NCBI RefSeq assembly: GCF_902686445.1
Contig: NC_062220.1
Location: forward strand, 111,772,643-111,836,642
Direction of reading: 5' to 3'
Length of the DNA: 64,000 nucleotides
From: Sciurus carolinensis
Taxonomy: Eukaryota; Chordata; Mammalia; Rodentia; Sciuridae
Shown here: positions 59,930-64,000 of the stretch, one piece after another
Layout: each line of letters opens with the position of its first letter
Numbering within the stretch: the first letter of the stretch is position 1
The notes under the pieces: generated by a model
What the model saw: only the letters and a program-made list of their open reading frames with translations
Told to the model about the DNA's origin: nothing
Databases searched by the model: none
Translations under genes and position numbers: made by a program

Positions 59930-62759
59930 TTGGATCAATAGTTGAGGCACCAGGAGAAGAGCTGGATCCTAACTCAGAGAAATAGTGATTAGCAGAAGCG
60001 CAAGAAGAGCGGGTGTTTTTTAGAAAATTAAGCATTGCAGAGGAAAGAGTAGTATTCTAGCATTCTGGGCACATGTGGTTGCTGAGTATATGAAGGGAAA
60101 CCACCTTTCAGAGATTTTGAGGCAAAAAAAGGATCATAAAAATCCCAAGAACTTCCAACATCACCATCAGACACATATACAGTTTAAGTAGAAAGGAATT
60201 TAAATGCAGCCCAACAAACTTACGTGAATCAGGACCAGAACTACACGTCCTGCTGGAGACGGTGTCAGCTTGGATGAGAATCCAATTTTAAAAGGGCACA
60301 TTTGTGTGTGCAAAGAGGTAGGGATCTACGTACTTGTTTCTGTCATATATCCTATTTTCAACATCAAAAATATCTTAGACTCCAACAGTGTTTTTTCTTA
60401 TTTCTTTTTCACTGGTTGGTCCCCAGCCAAAAAAGAAAAAAAAAAAATTGTCCAGGAACAGAATTGTCTATGGCACAGGCTCACTGGGAGCTCTGGACTG
60501 GAACAAACTGAAAGACTGAAGGAACTATGATAGAATTATTTAGTTTAGTGTCAGAAAATTCTCAAACTCAACACTCACAGTCTGGCAATTTGGAATATCT
60601 GAGTTTGAGTGAGGGGAATTCTCCCAGAATGCTCAAAGCCTTATTGGCTAATAAGGAGAAGGGCAGAGAGAACAAGAGCTCACTTGTGGGATGGGGGGTG
60701 GGAGGCAGCATGCATGCATCTGCTGTACTCACAGAGATTCATAAAGTGGGAATTTTAGAACTACCTGACATGGGACATCTACCATAGCAGCAGAGTCTTA
60801 CCCACTGGAGATTAAGCGCTGGAGATTCCTATGCCCACTTTGACAACCTGTAGCAGTGCAGACTATCAAAGTGCAGCTGTGAAGAGTTAACATATGGGAC
60901 TAACTGAGGTTTTATTTGCAGACTGTTTGCCCTGGGAAAATAAGGAAGTGAGCAAACCTGCTTCATCTGCCAGGATCCATAACCTTTCAGAGTTGCCCAT
61001 CCCCCAACCGCTGTTCTAGGAGAAGTGTACCCTCAGGAGATTCAACCAGGTGGGTCTCTCAGACCCAGTACAACCACCCCAAGAAGGGAATAGGAAGCTC
61101 TATGTGTATAGCTCCTGGAAGAAGCCCTTTCACTGAGAACACAAAATTGTCCTTTCAACCTGGGAAGAGCAGGCAACAAGGCCGAAGATGCTGAGTTTCC
61201 ATCAAAGAATCCTACATGATTTTAGGGGTTCAGGAAGCCCATGAAAACTCTGGCTACAAAATCTCACCCAAGAGAAGGTCAGGTGGAGATAGGCATGGAG
61301 AAATGCTAGAATTTGAGTGTTGGGAAGCCTTTGAAGCAAAGGTCTAATCTAGAGAAGTCTAATAGTTAACATAACATGGAGCGAACCTGTGCAATTGGCT
61401 GCCCCACCCAGAGTCACTCTGGGATTATGCCGTGGATGCTTGAATATCTACTGTACTCCCAGTGTCAGGTGTAATCCAAAACAGGAAATCTCATTAAGAA
61501 CTCCCTCCATTTCAAAAGAATACAGCAAGGAATATTTTTTGACTCTTTAATGTTACCTCTTTTTATTTCACTGGTATAACTTTATGCATTGATTTGATGA
61601 ATTCCCCCATTCTAATGGAAATTGGATTCCTTATTCCATTCTTATGCATTTTTATTGGTAATGATGTAATGAGTTCATTGGCAATATCCACACTAACATT
61701 CTGTTTTGATCATACCCTCTCCCCTCTTTCTCTCTCCTTGTGGTTACTTTTGTCTACCCTCTTCCCCACTCCTCCCTCTTAAAACATTCCCTCTGTAGTT
61801 GCTTTATGATCATTGGTTCTGTTTTGTTTCATTTTGGTCATTGTGAAGCTGTGACTTAAATCTAGGGATGCTCGGCCATTCAGCCTACATTCCCAAACCT
61901 TTTAGCTTTAATGTTGAGATAGGGTCTTTCTAGGTAGCAGGGTCAGACCTCAGCTCTATGATCCTATTGCCTCAGCCCTTCAACCAGATGGAGTTCCAAA
62001 TGGTTCTATAACCCATGCTTGTTTGTCTTTTTTATGTAAACTTTTGTACTAACTGGATCTATCCATTTTGTTTCTCTTATTCTCTTCAATATCGTCTTAT
62101 ACTCTTACCTCTTTCCTCACTCATCACTTTTCCATTTTTGCCTTTATCCCTATGCTTCCCTCATTCTGACTTATTTTCAATTTTACTGTTTTTTTAAAAT
62201 ATGTGTATGCATGGGTGTACATGATTTTGTTTTCTTATGGTGTGTGAAAGTGGCTTCTATTTTTGGTTCAATTTTTCTTCTGCTGATTTATTTAATTTTG
62301 TTTTATTGGTTTTGCATATATTGATTTATTCTTTAGATTTTTATATGCACTTATTTGTGTGCTGTTTTGTTCTTTATTTTCTAGTTTTCTTTTTTGTTGG
62401 GTTTGTCTTCTTTAGGATAATGTACTATTGGTTTTATACATTATATATTTTGTTTCTATTTTCTCTACTCTTATCCTCTCATTTTTCACCTTCTGCCACT
62501 CTTCCTTTCTCTACCCTTTTTTCTCTTTTCTTTATCCTTTCATTCAGCCTCTTCTTTTTCTTTGATTTGAATGCCCTATGTAGTATAATAATAATTCTAC
62601 TTCAATACCAATCTTTTACCCTATTCCCTAATTTATTGTGCTGTTTTCCAATTCCACTACAGACATGCTAGAGTTATAAAAAATATTTTAACAGGTTTAA
62701 AGACATTTTAGTGTATGTTTTTCTCTTAAGCAATTTGAGTTACAGGTGATCATCAACTT
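59930..62759 (+). other. No gene; possible old L1 5' region, T-rich
   Basis: A moderately GC-rich part (60000-61500) is followed by a strongly pyrimidine-rich part (61500-62690) interrupted by the decayed SINE. Position and composition would fit the 5' UTR of the L1M that follows, but no diagnostic match was made. Confidence 0.3.
61861..62015 (-). mobile_element. Dimeric B1/ID SINE (antisense), strongly decayed
   Basis: TCTAGGGATGCTCGGCC, TTCCCAAACCTTTTAGC, TTGAGATAGGGTCTTTC, TAGGTAGCAGGGTCAG, CTCTATGATCCTATTGCC and TCAGCCCTTCAACC keep the order of an antisense dimeric SINE. It interrupts T-rich sequence. Confidence 0.65.
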
Positions 62760-64000
62760 TCCTAAAATGGTTGGGAGTGATTGATCCAAACACTGAGAAC
62801 ACATTCACTAGACCATCAGACACAGATATTTCCCATGATTGGAACACATGGTAAAATGAAAACAGTTTACTAAAGAGTCCTTTGGTCAACAGTGAAAGAA
62901 AGATCCATTAGAGATATTGGCCATTCTCAACATAGAACTTCAAGAAACATGAAAAAGCAAGGAAATAATAAAATGCCTCCAAAAGTCTGTAACCTGTCAA
63001 CAACTGAATCCTCAGATACTGAAATAGACTAAATGACAAAAAAATTCAAAAAGTCAATGGTTAAAATATTAAAGGAACTAAAGGAAGATACAAGAAATCA
63101 ACTAAGTAAAAATGTAGGAAGTGACAGATTATTTTCATAAAAAGAGAGCCAAAAAAGAAACAAATAGATGTCCTACAAATAAAATAATCAATAAATCAAA
63201 TTAAAAATTCAATGGTAAGTATCACTAACAGATTAGAAAATGCAGAATATGGATTTTTCAGACCTCAAGTCAAGATTTATAATCTCAGAAACTTAGCAAA
63301 AAAGGTAAAAATAATAAAAGATCCTGACAAGAATATTCAGAAAATATGATACAACACAAAGACTCTTACCAGTAGGTAAGTCATCCAGACATAAACTAAG
63401 TAAAGACTGTTCAGACATTAAAAATACTATCAATCAAATGGACTTATTAGACATCTGTAGAACATTTCCCCCATCAACAACTGAATTTACTTTCTTCTCA
63501 GCTTTACCAGGAAACATTTCTAAAATAAACCATATTTTTCAGACTCAAAGCAATTCTTAGCAAATATAAAAACATTGAGATAATTCCTTGTATTTTATTA
63601 AATCATAACAGAATGAAATTAGGAATCGAAAATGAAAAAACAGGTAACATTTTAATACATGAAAATTGAATAATATGATTTTGAATGAGGAATGGGCTAC
63701 AGAAAAATATCAGGGGATTTTTTTTTGAAAAATTATAATCTAGAAAGAACAGAGATACAACATTTCAAAGTCTCCATAACACTACGAAATAAGTTCTAAG
63801 AGAAAAGTTTGTAGCATTGAGTGCGTGCATATAAAAACAGGAGAATTCCAAATAAGCAATCTATTGTTAAATTTCAAAGTACTAAAAAAGCAAGAACAAA
63901 CTAGTTCCAAAACTAGCAGAAGGTAGGAAACAAGTAAGATTGAAGCTAAAATTAATGAAATTGAGACTATAAAAATGCAAAGGATCAATGGAACAAAGTT
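62760..64000 (+). mobile_element. Ancient L1M 5' half (ORF1-region remnant and start of ORF2), runs off the window
   Basis: TTCAAGAAACATGAAAAAGC and AATGCCTCCAAAAG match the region near ORF1 of old L1s. AGACATCTGTAGAACATTTC (about 63449), AAAATTGAATAATATGATTT, TTCTAAGAGAAAAGTTTGTA and AGCATTGAGTGCGTGC match early ORF2 (endonuclease part). Most of ORF1 is deleted or unrecognisable. It has many stops and no product. It continues past the right edge. Confidence 0.78.

Noticed and set aside
62237..62671. 144-codon hydrophobic open frame
   Set aside because: It is produced by strongly T-rich sequence, giving Phe/Leu/Ser-rich low-complexity translation; not a membrane protein gene.
1..64000. CRISPR array, bacterial operon or phage-like system
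   Set aside because: No regularly spaced repeats, no ribosome-binding sites and no prokaryotic gene density; all signals are mammalian nuclear.

Overview
The window is a gene-poor, AT-rich stretch of a mammalian nuclear genome, most likely from a squirrel-like rodent (Sciuridae or a close relative). The main taxonomic clue is a dimeric SINE with a B1-like (7SL-derived) left half and an ID-like (tRNA-Ala-derived) right half, seen in several copies (20411-20598, 24343-24499, 39981-40187, 49287-49482, 57449-57869, 61861-62015). Single ID units are at 27493, 54867 and 56560. The species assignment is inference from remembered family descriptions, not from a search. No intact host protein-coding gene, rRNA, tRNA or CRISPR array could be supported.

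The most gene-like content lies in the first 20 kb. There are two broken, tandemly arranged relics of leukocyte immunoglobulin-like receptor genes (LILR/PIR family), both on the + strand. Copy 1 (3576-5640) keeps two signal-peptide exons of exactly 34 and 36 bp, Ig domains D1 and D2 and a stub of D3. Copy 2 (12650-13334) keeps the same two signal-peptide exons and D1. Both have stops and frameshifts, and copy 1 also has ruined splice sites. Matching flanking sequence, including an old L1 and the DNA 3' of it, shows that both belong to a tandem segmental duplication (about 3.4-10.4 kb versus about 12.4-20.6 kb). Each copy later took different transposon insertions, which puts the events in order.

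The remaining 44 kb is mostly retrotransposon debris. Ancient L1M fragments lie at 8150-9600, 17130-18215, 18350-19640, 22735-23200, 42225-46235 (antisense) and 62760-64000. Younger rodent-type L1 3' ends are at 15654-16505, 31830-33465 (17-bp target-site duplication) and 54227-54296. The youngest large element is a twin-primed L1 at 49629-52425: its reverse-transcriptase part is inverted, its 3' half is in + orientation, and both halves of ORF2 are still open. LTRs of the MaLR (1269-1768, 11099-11502, 18793-19106, 28088-28350), ERVL/MLT2 (4035-4560, 47799-48258) and gammaretrovirus-like (59445-59700, probably 25251-25710) types are scattered through the window. Several carry recognisable target-site duplications.

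No previously undescribed biological system was found. The observations most worth checking are the duplicated LILR-like pseudogenes with a stop at the same codon, the twin-primed L1 with its 18-nt overlap, a perfect 38-bp palindrome at 28889-28926, and a SINE complex carrying a 24-bp perfect palindrome at 57803-57826.
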